From: Karstenula rhodostoma CBS 690.94
Taxonomy: Eukaryota > Ascomycota > Dothideomycetes > Pleosporales > Didymosphaeriaceae
Assembly (NCBI GenBank): GCA_010093485.1
Contig: MU001500.1
Location: forward strand, 1,653,478 to 1,717,477
Direction of reading: 5' to 3'
Length of the DNA: 64,000 nt
Of this stretch, positions 43,808 to 53,717 are shown one piece after another. Below the pieces are notes generated by a model. That model was given only the letters and a program-made list of their open reading frames with translations, made no database searches and had not been told where the DNA came from. Each line of letters begins with the position of its first letter. The first letter of the stretch is position 1. Both the position numbers and the translations under genes were made by a program.

Positions 43808-44980
43808 ATGAAATCAAAAAGCCATTCTGCCGGTGATCCGGCGCAGCAATTCCCTACTCCACGATCTACTTTATCTCCTGTACCGACCTCAAAGCCAACT
43901 TCAAAACGTTTCAAGAGCCTTGCCGCCCACCCAAAGCCTAGAGATGATCCGTTCAGACAAGCACAGGCTGAGTCCAGTCCATTGATTGCGATACCTGACG
44001 ATGACGATGACATCTTTGGTACTCCTTGTGGGAAGAAGAGACTCAGCCAACGCAGGCTTTGGGATTCAAGAAACAGAACAGAAGAGCAGCGGAACGATGA
44101 TGAACTTGCGTCTCTACTCGATAATTGGCAAGCTTTCCTCACGCCAGAGAAATCGAAACGGGAAGTAGGCCTCATCGAACCTCGCACGATACGACCCGAT
44201 TTAAAAGCTGAGATTAAGGAATCCCCACTTGCCAATAGAAAATGGCACGCGAAACATCGCTCCCAGTCATCTGCGTCGATGCCAGGGAAGACCAGTCATG
44301 AGCCAAACTCTCTTCAGCAATCCGTCACTGAGACAAGCTCTCCCAAAAAGAGACCACGCCGGGCTACCGCAGAACTGACCCTGAAGCGCTTGCGATTACC
44401 GGATGAAGAGGGCATCGAGGATGATTGCGAGGGACTGCCACCGCCGAATGCAAAGAGGGTCAAACTCTTCACGCCAATGAAGACAGACCGCGAGGAACCA
44501 CATGAGAGCAATTCACGACCGGGCACACCTACGTCATCCACGAACGACTCGCCATTTCCGGTCACGCAAAGACGAACTTCTGGTCTGGTTCCCTTGTCGA
44601 AGAAGAAGGATCTTCAAACACCACGTGCGAGCATTTCAGGTCTAGGTACTCCTGATGCATCTGCTACAGAATCGCCGAGCCCGGTCATATCAACACGTGG
44701 CGTCAAAATCATTTCTTCTCCGAATGGCATAGATCATCAAAGACCAGATTCAGGCGATCCACGACCAAGTACACCTGCTTCATTGAAAAGTCCACCAAGT
44801 CCCGCCACAACGCCACGGAGTGCACTTCAAGAGGAGACACCATCTGCCAACCTTGTTCGAAGGAAACGAAAGCGAGGCGCGCAAGAAGCCGGACTATCTT
44901 CAAGCCGTGAAGAGTCAAAGCGAGTGAAGGTTGCAAAGCCTCTTGCCAACATGGGGAAGCCAGCGGCTCGAGCAAGCTGA
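43808..44980 (+). CDS. Basic, Ser/Pro-rich protein, possibly nuclear, function unknown
   Basis: I start at the ATG at 43808 (390 codons) rather than at the upstream TTG of the open frame. The chain is disordered, with basic clusters fit for nuclear import (KKRPRRATAELTLKRLRL, RRKRKRGAQ, KRVKVAKPL). A central Glu/Asp/Trp segment (DDELASLLDNWQAFL, residues about 100-115) is the only part likely to fold. Residues 235-340 hold three degenerate modules of the kind GTP-x(5)-(N/E)SP-x-PV, followed by basic residues: RPGTPTSSTNDSPFPV, GLGTPDASATESPSPV and PSTPASLKSPPSPATTP. Many SP/TP sites suggest kinase control. No known domain. Confidence 0.65.
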   Translation: MKSKSHSAGDPAQQFPTPRSTLSPVPTSKPTSKRFKSLAAHPKPRDDPFRQAQAESSPLIAIPDDDDDIFGTPCGKKRLSQRRLWDSRNRTEEQRNDDELASLLDNWQAFLTPEKSKREVGLIEPRTIRPDLKAEIKESPLANRKWHAKHRSQSSASMPGKTSHEPNSLQQSVTETSSPKKRPRRATAELTLKRLRLPDEEGIEDDCEGLPPPNAKRVKLFTPMKTDREEPHESNSRPGTPTSSTNDSPFPVTQRRTSGLVPLSKKKDLQTPRASISGLGTPDASATESPSPVISTRGVKIISSPNGIDHQRPDSGDPRPSTPASLKSPPSPATTPRSALQEETPSANLVRRKRKRGAQEAGLSSSREESKRVKVAKPLANMGKPAARAS

Positions 44981-45210
44981 ATCCTAATACAGAGGCGCCC
45001 CGACTTAACCCAACTGCTGGAAAGCTGAACACCAACGTAACATGTACGTTGGGAGACCTGTTGAGAGAATTGTCATGAATTAACATGTTTTAGGACATCA
45101 CGAGTATCATCTATATGCTCCGTCCCGTCCTACACGCCACGGTATTCATCTTGCATGCGCAGATAGCCTTCAGTGCCAACCTGGCTTCGTTCTGACGTCA
45201 CCACGACCGA

Positions 45211-45481
45211 TCATTTCAGCTCGATACCAGATATGCCTGCGCTGTTCTTTGTGTGCTCCCCGTTGGAGGCGTAATTGCTATCGTGGAAACTCAAGCCCCG
45301 AAGGTGGGATACAATTTGCAGGAACAACGCGCGGCAGGGTGGTAAAGATGCCACGATGGTGGCAATGTTGAGTTCGATGAGCGTCCACACGCCGACGTAG
45401 AGAAGCGCGAAGGTCGGGTCTTCACGAGACTTTTTGAAGTCCTTCACGAGCGCAATGCGCACGACCGAGGAGGCTGCGGCA
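45211..45481 (-). pseudogene. 3' fragment of a PTH11-like (rhodopsin-type) membrane protein gene
   Basis: After a likely acceptor (CTAAG...CAACAG at 45482-45500), an open frame reads SSVVRIALVKDF, then DPTFALLYVGVWTLIELNIATIVASLPPCRALF. This matches the last two helices of the fungal integral-membrane rhodopsin-like family that includes PTH11. The tail ends at 45211. No upstream exons with the earlier helices or a CFEM domain are seen between here and 46.1 kb, so it appears to be a remnant. Confidence 0.6.
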
Positions 45482-46108
45482 CTGTTGTATGCTTAGCTAA
45501 GTTCGGGCCAGTCCCAGCGCGCAGCGGCCACTTAAATCAATCCAAGTCAATTTTCTACCGATCTGATATTGGGAGCGATCGGATCTAGAAGGCCGCAATG
45601 CTGGCGGTCCGCGGGATTCAAGGGTTTATACAGGGCGTCCGCACATCCGACGCAACCACGAGGACAGAAATCCTTAGCCAAACCTTCAACTGATAAAGTA
45701 ATTATTACAGCGAAGGTACGATTGGACAAAAGTACTGATCTACAACGCTAAATCCTTTTAAAGGGTATCTGCACTCTGGTAGGGGTTGCCGCGGGCCTGA
45801 TGACACGCACGGCGCCAACGGTGGTCTCTTCGTCAGATCTTGGATCCTTCTCGGAGGCGCTACTATACATGGTGTTGTCACGTCCGACGCAACCCCTACT
45901 AGGGCGAAATACCTTGTTAGTTATGTAAATCAGCGCAAATCCACTGGACATACGGCCGCGCCAGCGCGCGCATGTCAAAAACCGTCATCCACAACCAGCA
46001 TGAAGCATCTTCTCAACTGGCAAACACTGTGATGATCACTGCATCTTCATACCGTTGGAAAGGGCATCAAGACCAGAACGGTATTTGATAATCGACGATG
46101 TATCTACG
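45482..46108. other. Intergenic stretch with diverged direct repeats
   Basis: Positions 45624-45678 and 45861-45920 are diverged direct repeats sharing the exact 12-mer TCCGACGCAACC and similar flanks. Both reverse-strand frames read RGCVG. No gene is supported. Confidence 0.5.
45624..45920. repeat. Pair of diverged direct repeats, about 55 bp each
   Basis: Left copy 45624-45678, right copy 45861-45920. The shared block is TATACA...TCCGACGCAACC...CCTT(G)TTAG, and similarity outside the core is patchy. They may be relics of a duplicated exon or of a transposon. Confidence 0.45.
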
Positions 46109-47541
46109 CTACGCCGCGTTCACGAACCCCTGACGCTCCTCGAACACTAGCCTAAGCGGCCCCGGCAGCGCAGTAAAACAATCCTTGATATTCGAAATAG
46201 TCTCGCGCGACTTCTCCACATCTGCAAACCGGAAATCGTACTGAGTGACGAGGCGTGCCGTCACAAACCGCAGCTCTATTAGCGCCAACTGTTTGCCCAG
46301 GTAGCTGTGGGCCCCGCTCAAGAAGGGTGCAAAGCCTTGCGCATCTTTAATCAGGGTGCTAGAGGCATACCACCGCTCGGGGAGAAACTCAGTGGCGTGC
46401 TCGTAGCTGCTTTCCAGGCGCCCGAGACTCCAGAGCGGCGTGGATATGGTGACATGGCCTGGTATGTACCGGTCGCTGATCTTGAGACCCTCTGGAGGGG
46501 TTTGCCGGAGAGGCGCAGTGAGAATGGGCGGGTAGAGGCGCAAAGTCTCGTTGATGAGGGCGTTCAGATGCGAGAGAGATTGCAGAGCGCGGTTGTCGGT
46601 TATGTCCACGCCCTCGAGCTCGTCGCGCAGTTTCAACACGTGCTCTGGGTTCCGCGCGAGATTGTAGAAGGGAAAGTCAGGGCGATGGAAACGGTGTCTG
46701 ACCCAGCGATAATGATCGTCATGGCGTCGCCACCGAGGAAGTGCATGTCGATTTTGCTCGGGTCTGAAGGGTCGCGTGCAACGGATATGAGTCTCGACAT
46801 GACATCGTCTCCGTCTCCGTCCATCTTTGCACGATTCTGAATCGAGGTTTCTGCGAATGCTGCCAGTTTCTTGAAGTCCCCAGCTGCACCTGGAAGAGAC
46901 GAGAGAACAGTGACGAGCCAAGGGAGAGGCGTGAGCCGGCCGATGATGAAGATGCCGCTTCGCATGATCTGGAAAATGGGATCTTCTTCGTTGGTCTCGA
47001 GCATGCCGAAGCTGGAGCCGAATGCGGTGTCACCCATAACGTCGAAGCCAAATAACAAGAACAGCTCTGTGGAGTTGATGGAGTCGCCGAGCCTCTTCCC
47101 GATATTGGTACTCAGGTTATCCACGTGCGTCTTCACACGCTCCTGGTACGAGTGCAGCGCTTTCATACCAAAGCCCTGGTCCCATATCTTTCTACGCTGT
47201 CGGTGAAGTTGCGGCTTGCGAGTCGCGTGGATTGAGCTGTCTTTCTGAAGCATATCGTACCAAGGCGCCTTGATGCATTTGGATCCTGGCCCATGAACGG
47301 CAGGAACACCATCTGCTCTGAATACGACCACTTCGTTCGGACCGATGCGGACAATGTCGCCATATTGTTGACGGAGATCCTCAAGGATTTCCTGATCCTG
47401 TAGGTCGGAGAGCTTGACGCTATGCCAGAACTTTGTTGCTTTAGCTAGGGTTGAGCCAGGATAAGAACGTAATAGATGGAAGAACAGTCGGTAAGTGAGG
47501 ATGGATGTGAAGAGCCCGATGGCGAAGCTGGAGCACAACAT
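46109..47541 (-). pseudogene. Cytochrome P450 gene with frameshift and lost heme cysteine
   Basis: The ATG at 47541 starts with a membrane anchor (FAIGLFTSILTYRLFFHLL), then YGDIVRIGPNEVVVF, the helix-C region HRQRRKIWDQGF, and the I-helix AGSDTVSIALTF. There the frame breaks (about 46677): the expected continuation FYNLARNPEHVLKLRDELEG is in another frame and runs to the stop at 46109. That part has the ExxR motif (NETLRLYPP) and the PERW region (FLPERW). The heme loop reads FLSGAHSYLGKQLA, where P450s need Cys in place of Tyr; a single G-to-A change (TGC to TAC) explains it. Two independent inactivating changes make a real pseudogene likely. No introns are evident. Confidence 0.88.
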
Positions 47542-47960
47542 TTTCGTGCTCAGTGCGGCCTGGAACCAGGACGAAGTTCACGAGTAAGGATGTCCACGTG
47601 ATGGGGATGAGGGCCGCGATGCGAGGTGCATTGTCGTGGTGTTCGCCATGGATGAACTGACAGTGATGTGCACAGGGTATAAGGCGACCAATACTATAAT
47701 CACGGCTTCAGATGAAGTTCCCTACTCGTGAAAGAATGCCCAGTAATAGGGTCCTTGACACTGATAACCTAGCCCCAGAAGTCCGGGCGCTAGAGCTCCC
47801 CTATTATAATCACAAGCTGCGCTCATCCAACTGCGTCGCGCAGTAATCTTTATATTTCACCATACTGTCGTTCACCTCCCCGAAAAATAGGATATAAAGC
47901 TTTATCTTCAGGAGCATAGGGATGAAACAACCATGTTCAGTCCTCGCAGCGCATCCATGC
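47542..47960. other. Spacer between P450 pseudogene and P450 fragment
   Basis: No gene seen. Probably the former promoter of the P450 gene. Confidence 0.4.
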
Positions 47961-48328
47961 TCAGGTCAAGGAATTGAAATACGATACCAATCCGCCTTGC
48001 GCATTGGCGCGGGTGCCATAGATGGATTGTAGGGCGTTGGCCCTGCGGAAAGAAATGCGGTTGGGACCGAAGCGCACAACTGGTCCATACTGTTTGTACA
48101 GGTCCGTAAGAAGGCTGTATCGATCACCTTTGAACGAGTGATAGACATTCAGCCATTCTGTGATCTTATTAAGCAACGGACCAGAGTGTTTAGGCAGGGG
48201 ATGAAATGCTACGCAATAGATTGCAATCACAACATCCTACAAATATCAATTTCGGACAATTCCGCAAAAGCTTGAGTACAGTATATAAGCGACAGAAACA
48301 AAGCAGTTCCCACTGCGAAGTACCACAT
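47961..48328 (-). pseudogene. N-terminal fragment of a second cytochrome P450
   Basis: From an ATG at 48328 a hydrophobic anchor (WYFAVGTALFLSLIYC) is followed, in a shifted frame, by FHPLPKHSGP, then YKQYGPVVRFGPNRISF and ALQSIYGTRANAQ. These are the first 100-110 residues of a microsomal P450. The next expected residues (KADWYR) appear only after another one-base shift, and then the sequence stops. No I-helix, ExxR or heme loop follows. The 32 nt between anchor and the FHPL block are too short for a normal intron. It is therefore a relic, distinct from the neighbouring P450. Confidence 0.7.
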
Positions 48329-48814
48329 CTCGAAGGTTGGGTCCGGACAAGCACTCTTCCCTTTAGCGGGTTTTTGTCTCCAGATAAATACTACATGTAG
48401 CTCGTCGAAGGACATACGACACGATATCTCCGCTTCCTAATACTCGCCAGGCAGACTACTATATAGCCCATAAGTCCTACAAGAACTCGTGTACTAATAT
48501 CCACCACCCGGTGCGCCTGTCAACTTTCAGATTCCCGACAATATCAACGGCTCAGGCTGAATCTTCTAAGCGCTAGCATCAATCCCTTCAACGTTTCCAG
48601 ACAGAAGCTAGAAAAACCACATACTAGTCGTAGTAAGATTATCGATAGAATACATAGGTTGATCCGCTGTTACCAATACTGCACCTCGTCGCTTCTCACT
48701 CCAATAACCCTAATCTCCTGTATCACGTGAGCCAACAACAATCACCTCCGGATCTGGTGAGTTCTTCTCTTGGATCCTCTCTCTCTGTAAGTAAAACAGC
48801 ACGACCGTCGAACC

Positions 48815-49528
48815 ATGCCTGATAATTCCGAGAGCGAAGGCAGCACTGGCGATGCTACTCTGGGATTGCAGCCTCTACTCTTCTCGGACGATCGCGTGCC
48901 TATCGCTGAAGACCATGTTAACGTCACTGGGTACTTCAAATGGGTAACCATGTAGTTGGTCATGGCTATCTGGAGTGCACTTTAGGCCTTTCGTGGCCTG
49001 TACATCCTTCGATGGTCGTTCAGCCTCGGTCTGGTAACGCTCGTCTCGATAATCGCTTATGTTTCCTGAACCCCGCATCTTACGGATGGATATATCTACC
49101 CATTAAGACTAGCACATTACCCGTACTGCCATATTTTCGGAGTAAAACATTATCTGGCGCACACCCCGTTACCAGATAGAGAATCTAGATTTTATGGAAT
49201 CTGCAGAAGTTTTCCAACTGGGCTTCCCTTATTCTGCCGAGATCCAACATGCGATAGACGATTTTTCGAAATCATTGTCAAGGATGACAACCACAAATCA
49301 GCAACGACAAGAGCCATTCCATCAGCATCAAGGGTCTTTTCTTATCATGATAGAGTAACAGAGTTATACCGGACTGATAGTTACTTGATCAATCGGAACT
49401 TGCTCCTACACTTACTCTATGCATCGATTCCTGTCTTAACGACTATTTCCTATATAGCACGCAGGTTTGCCACAGAGCTCTTGGGCAATCCAAATTTAGC
49501 CATTGGGGCAGAATATGTTTGTCAATGA
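48815..49528 (+). pseudogene. Possible membrane-protein relic
   Basis: An ATG frame reads MPDNSESEGSTGDATLG, then DDRVPIAEDHVNVTGYFKW. After a candidate 42-nt GT-AG intron (48944-48985) comes AFRGLYILRWSFSLGLVTL, a Trp/Leu/Arg pattern like the first TM helix of some fungal multi-TM proteins. A stop follows near 49068, yet the same frame then stays open for about 150 codons without any ATG. This looks like a decayed gene, but no family can be assigned with confidence. Confidence 0.3.
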
Positions 49529-49908
49529 GATATTCAAGTAAGGCTTCTTTAACATTAGTCCTGGGAAGAATTAGGTAGTGAAGAATCGCTCATTTGCCTA
49601 TTCATTGATGTAGCTAGTCTTGTCAAATGGCATATCAAGCGCACAATTAGTAGAGCTTTACAATAACATCAACCATGTACGCAATGAGAAATCGCTATAA
49701 CACCGTACACGATGACATCGCGATTTATGATTTGGAAGAACCTCGAGACATACACACTGTACTTCGTCAGGAAAGCTCACCAACAAAGCGAGAGAATGGT
49801 ATGTTGAAGTCCAAATTGACCCAGCCAGTGTGAGAAGTCAAGATGTGGCGAGTTGGGCAGAAAAAAAAAAGCGAGACGCCTTTCTTGACTTCTTTCCAGC
49901 GACAATAA

Positions 49909-49976
49909 TTGACTCTTCGAGAGCTTCTGTAGGCCGCGAAAAAACGCAGTACAAGGACTCTGTGGGGTTCCAAAAG
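49909..49976 (+). repeat. Third copy of the 65-70 bp dispersed core
   Basis: TTGACTCTTCG...GGCCGCGAAAAAACGCAGTA...GGGGTTCCAAAA matches 12095-12162 and 36948-37013 in the same orientation, with scattered substitutions. No terminal inverted repeats are found around this copy. Confidence 0.7.
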
Positions 49977-50153
49977 AAGCGACAGGAAAACAAATGAAAG
50001 AGATGAGAAGTATCGTCACTCATAGTAACATCGGGACGAAGTACTCAATTTCAAGTCTTGCCCTCAATGAAAGCTCTCGCTCTACATACCCAGACGAATT
50101 CCAAACCACTCATGCCTTGCCATTCACTTGAGGCTTTATTCCATCGTGTGTCC

Positions 50154-50811
50154 TTACTTTTCCATTGCCGCATGCTTAACCCGGACTTTATCTTTCGCCA
50201 TATGTGATGGAGCCTCCTCGGCTTTCTTGCGAATCTGGAGCTCGGAGTAGCGGAACTTTTGCATGTCTATGCCATTGGTATCGACATGCGCCGTCGTGTC
50301 ACCATCTCGCATCGGCGTGTCTTCCGAAGCCCATAGCAGCCTGCCTTGGAGTGAAATACCTTGAGCCTCGATAAACTTGACACCCATCGTTCTCACTTCA
50401 TTCACGTCGTTCAGGGTCATCGCTTCGACGAATCCCTTCACAAGGCCTTCGACTTGGTGGTCGACACCGCTCTTCGCCTTGCTGAGCTCGTCGATCTGGA
50501 TACAGCGCATGTTAGCGAATTCATCCCACGATGAGCGACATGTTACCCATTAAACCGCAGCTACCAGATATACGATGTGATAGAATTACGGCTTACCTCT
50601 TTGTGGGCCTCGATCTTCTGTACTCATGAGTCAGCGGACATAAGCACCTGCGCGTCGAGGTCGAACATACCTCGCTTTTCAGCACCTGCTTTGCGTCCTC
50701 AAGCCGGGCCCTGCGCTTTCTCTCCTGTTTGAGACGATGCAGGAGCTCCCAAGTGTCGCACTCGTAGTCTGAGTCGTGTTCAGAGCCCGATTCGCTGTCA
50801 GATGCTGCCAT
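50154..50811 (-). CDS. Small charged protein with a 21-nt internal exon, function unknown
   Basis: Exons 50811-50671, 50617-50597 and 50495-50154 give 167 codons. The middle exon is only 21 nt (KIEAHKE). It has good splice sites on both sides (CAG before, GTAAGC after) and keeps frame, linking a helix-forming charged stretch (LKQERKRRARLEDAKQVLKSE) to IDELSKAKSGVDHQVEGL, so the exon continues a coiled coil. The N-terminus is acidic (DSESGSEHDSDYECD). The C-terminal half has a globular look (LNDVNEVRTMGVKFIEAQGIS and FRYSELQIRKKAEEAP). I do not recognise the family. Confidence 0.7.
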
Positions 50812-51161
50812 TTTGCGGGAGTGGTAGCGGAAGTCGTGTGCACTCGTGGGGAGCGGAGCGCGAGTCTGTAAAAATATTGCGCGGTGCGAAATAAGATTGG
50901 CGCTACCTCAAATACAGCCTAGTGGTGAATGAGCGTTTGCGCGGCATGGTCCTTCCTGTTTCTGGCGCAAACAAAAAATTGAAGCGCCCATAAGAGCTAC
51001 AGATCCAAATAGATAGAAATTTAAGTTGCCTTTTTCGGCAGTGATTGGACTATCTTGCACAACACCAGATCCCCACACGCGGCTTGTTCATACGGTATAA
51101 TGCTTGTATATGGTGCTACTTATCATGTGTCTTCACGCGCCCGCCTAGTATCAATTGGCTG
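50812..51161. other. Spacer between two minus-strand genes
   Basis: 350 bp; presumed promoter of the 167-aa protein gene and 3' end of the next gene. Nothing distinct seen. Confidence 0.4.
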
Positions 51162-52434
51162 TTATGCATGTACGATGCATGGAACACTTGACCTTCTCCT
51201 CTTTCTCTCCCTCTCACCCACCTTTGGGCGCTTGCGCTTGCGCTTCGGGATGTGCTCCACACCACCATCTCCATCATCACTATCATAACCGTGGTTCCAC
51301 TGGTCTTTTTCATCCCGAAGCTTCTGCACATGTCCAGCTTCCACGATTTGATCACCGTAAGCGGCTTCATCTTTCTCGTGTGCCTTGGTGCATTGTTGTA
51401 CCAGACAGAGGCCATCTGCATAATACTTGCATGCAGCCCTCTTGCAAGCCTTGCCATCCTGGAAGCAGCTATTACAGATGACGCCAGGATCGCATCGGCG
51501 GTTGTGGACGTAGCATTGGATGCACACGGGGAAGCGAGGGGTATTGGACTCGGGAGGGCTGCTGCATGTTGATCAGTCGTGCACTGAGCAATCAAACTTG
51601 AGAATTCACTTACTCGCTCTGAGCTGCGGTTCGCTTTATTCTGGCCGGGAAATCCGACCGCTGAGGGATAGCGGGTATGTCCGAGAGTGCGATGCCTTTC
51701 GCGGACTTGGCAACACATAGGCGTGAAGAGATGTTGGGTAGTGTCAACGGTAACTTCGGTAGCGACTCAAACATTGAAATGATGTTCGAGTTGTCCTCTG
51801 GGTTTGCTTCAACATCTGCTGTGCCCGTCCGCCAGGATGTTTCGACCGAGCGCGTCTTGTAGCGGACACCGGTGTTGGAGATGTCGAAGACGTCCGAGTC
51901 GTATTCGTCGTCCTCGTTACAGATCGCCCCGGTAGAGTCGCCAGAATTGAGTGGGGGGAGCCCTGCGCGATGCCGCGCGAGGTTTGCCATATCTCGTAGG
52001 TCTCGCTTCAGAGCGTTTTGCTGTTGTAAGTTACGGCGACGCTGATGGTCTGACAAAGTCTCGAAATTATTCCACATTGCATTGTTCCTTTCGCTCAGCA
52101 AAGAGATACGCGACTCAGACGCTTGCCGTTGTAACCCAAACGATTTCTGCCGTAGCTCAGACACTCGCCGCTCTAGCGCGAGCTCGGCGTTGAGTTCGGC
52201 GTTTTGCTTTTCGAGATAGGCAACACGCTGAGAAATCACATCATGGCTCTTGTTCTTTTCCGTTGTGTATGGGTGGAGGGTTGTATCGACAACAGCTTGA
52301 CCGCTACCGACTACTAGAGAGCTTGCTGTATTCGAATTTGGCTCGATGCCGCCTTCTGTAGAATGGAGTTCGCTCATATCGAGCGCGATGCCGCCGTCCG
52401 GTGAGATTGAGGGCCTCAAATGGTTCTGGACCAT
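51162..52434 (-). CDS. Coiled-coil protein with a C-terminal Zn2Cys6-like cluster
   Basis: Exons 52434-51614 and 51561-51162 (52-nt intron) give 406 codons. After a disordered start, residues about 70-160 form a long coiled coil (VAYLEKQNAELNAELALERR and following). An acidic linker follows (NEDDEYDSDVFDIS). Exon 2 carries CIQCYVHNRRCDPGVIC and NSCFQDGKAC: C-x2-C-x6-C-x5-C-x2-C-x6-C (residues 287-313), the spacing of a fungal Zn(II)2Cys6 cluster. Three more Cys follow (to residue 331). The C-terminus is basic (KRKRKRPKVGERERKRRR). Zn2Cys6 factors usually carry the cluster near the N-terminus and dimerise through a coil after it, so this reversed order is unusual. It may be a DNA-binding regulator or a zinc structural module. 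Confidence 0.72.
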
Positions 52435-53717
52435 GGTTGTGGAGTTGAATGGAACTGAGAATAGCCCTGCTCCAGCAACAGCGAAGCTTGCCTGTGCAGG
52501 AGCAACGCTTGATTAGAAATGACGCACAATATAATCAATCGTCGCCTTCACCTGTTATTTTGAACCGATGCGGTCGTGCACTGGTCCTTCACCTTCACCC
52601 CAGCGGTGAGGGCACGGACTTCACGAATTTGAGGCGCGGCTGCCTTCCGCAACAGTCTAGCGCCTTGGCATACGTCCGCCAGCTCTATATAATCCCCTCC
52701 GCCCCCCAACCTCTCTTCTCTTCTTCAGCATACGGCTCAGGTCAGGCTCGCCCGTGACTAATTCTTCGACCAGCTTTTTCAATCCTTCCCTGAATCCTTC
52801 CGACCGCTCAACAGCACATCGACGGGTGGCTAGTTCGACGACGGTTTGTTCGCTCTTCTTGGAGGTTGATTGGGACGACGCAGCTTCTGCTGTCTAGTCC
52901 GCCAGAGCCGGTAATCATTTTCAGTGGAACACGCGTCTCTTACAGCCTCTGTTTAACTGGATGATGCACGGCTCGATCTCGGTACGAAGGATCTCTCCAC
53001 AACATCGCTTGAGCCCGTTGCGAGGGTTCGCGGTGCACTGTCGGAGTCTACCGTTCATACGAGGACGTCGAACACGCACTACGCCGATTCACGCAGTGGA
53101 TCTCTTACCTGGCGTACAGATTTCAAACAAATGCTACGCCGATTCACATTGTGGATCTCTTACCTGGCGTACAGATTCCAAACACATGCTACGCCGATTC
53201 ACATTGTGGATCTCTTACCTGGCGTACAAACGCATTGGATGCATCAGATACAATCGCCTGGCGTGTACAGGCACCGTTCAAATCCTCCGAACGTGCGAGA
53301 CTTGTGGGCTCGCGCAGGACATATGGGCCTGCACTCTCTTTTTCATTGACTTTTGTGCCGCTGGCATGAAGCCGAGGAAGAAGTCCTTACACAAGGTTAT
53401 AGTGAGCAGCGCGCACAGTGTGATTGTAACTATGACGACAGCTTTTGAAAGCAGCTACATCGCGATAGCGGGGTCACAAGGAAGCCCGGGCATTGAATCA
53501 AAACTCGTCCGCGAACGTCGCATACAAACGTCGCATACAAGGAGACATGCACGAGTCCTGTATTGACGCCACAGTGTCTCTGGTATATCCATGTCTTCTA
53601 CTACAACACAGCCCGCGCCAAACACAACCTGCAGAGAACATACGTCCAATGCAGGGAGCAATGCAGGAAGGTCACTGTACACGTATGCACATCCTGCCCC
53701 AGCCCTCCACGCACCCC
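52435..53717. other. Intergenic stretch containing a 55-bp tandem repeat
   Basis: No supported gene. The ORF at 52961-53566 is produced by the tandem repeat at 53081-53228, whose 55-bp unit is read in a new frame in each copy. Promoter of the coiled-coil gene lies at the left side. Confidence 0.5.
53081..53228 (+). repeat. 55-bp tandem repeat, about 2.7 copies
   Basis: Units start at 53081, 53136 and 53191 with ACGCCGATTCAC and run through GTGGATCTCTTACCTGGCGTACA. Copies 2 and 3 are nearly identical; copy 1 differs at a few bases. Unit length is not a multiple of three, which argues against a coding role. Confidence 0.9.

Larger units (their letters stand above)
48329..50153. other. Gene-free stretch with a possible membrane-protein relic and a repeat core
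   Basis: No intact gene in about 1.8 kb. It contains the relic at 48815-49528 and the dispersed core at 49909-49976. The rest is AT-rich and unremarkable. Confidence 0.5.

Noticed and set aside
48209..48240. Possible intron joining the two parts of the P450 fragment
   Set aside because: At 32 nt it is shorter than any confirmed intron here (minimum about 45 nt) and has no branch site.
52961..53566. 201-codon plus-strand ORF
   Set aside because: It is generated by a 55-bp tandem repeat read in shifting frames and has no domain.
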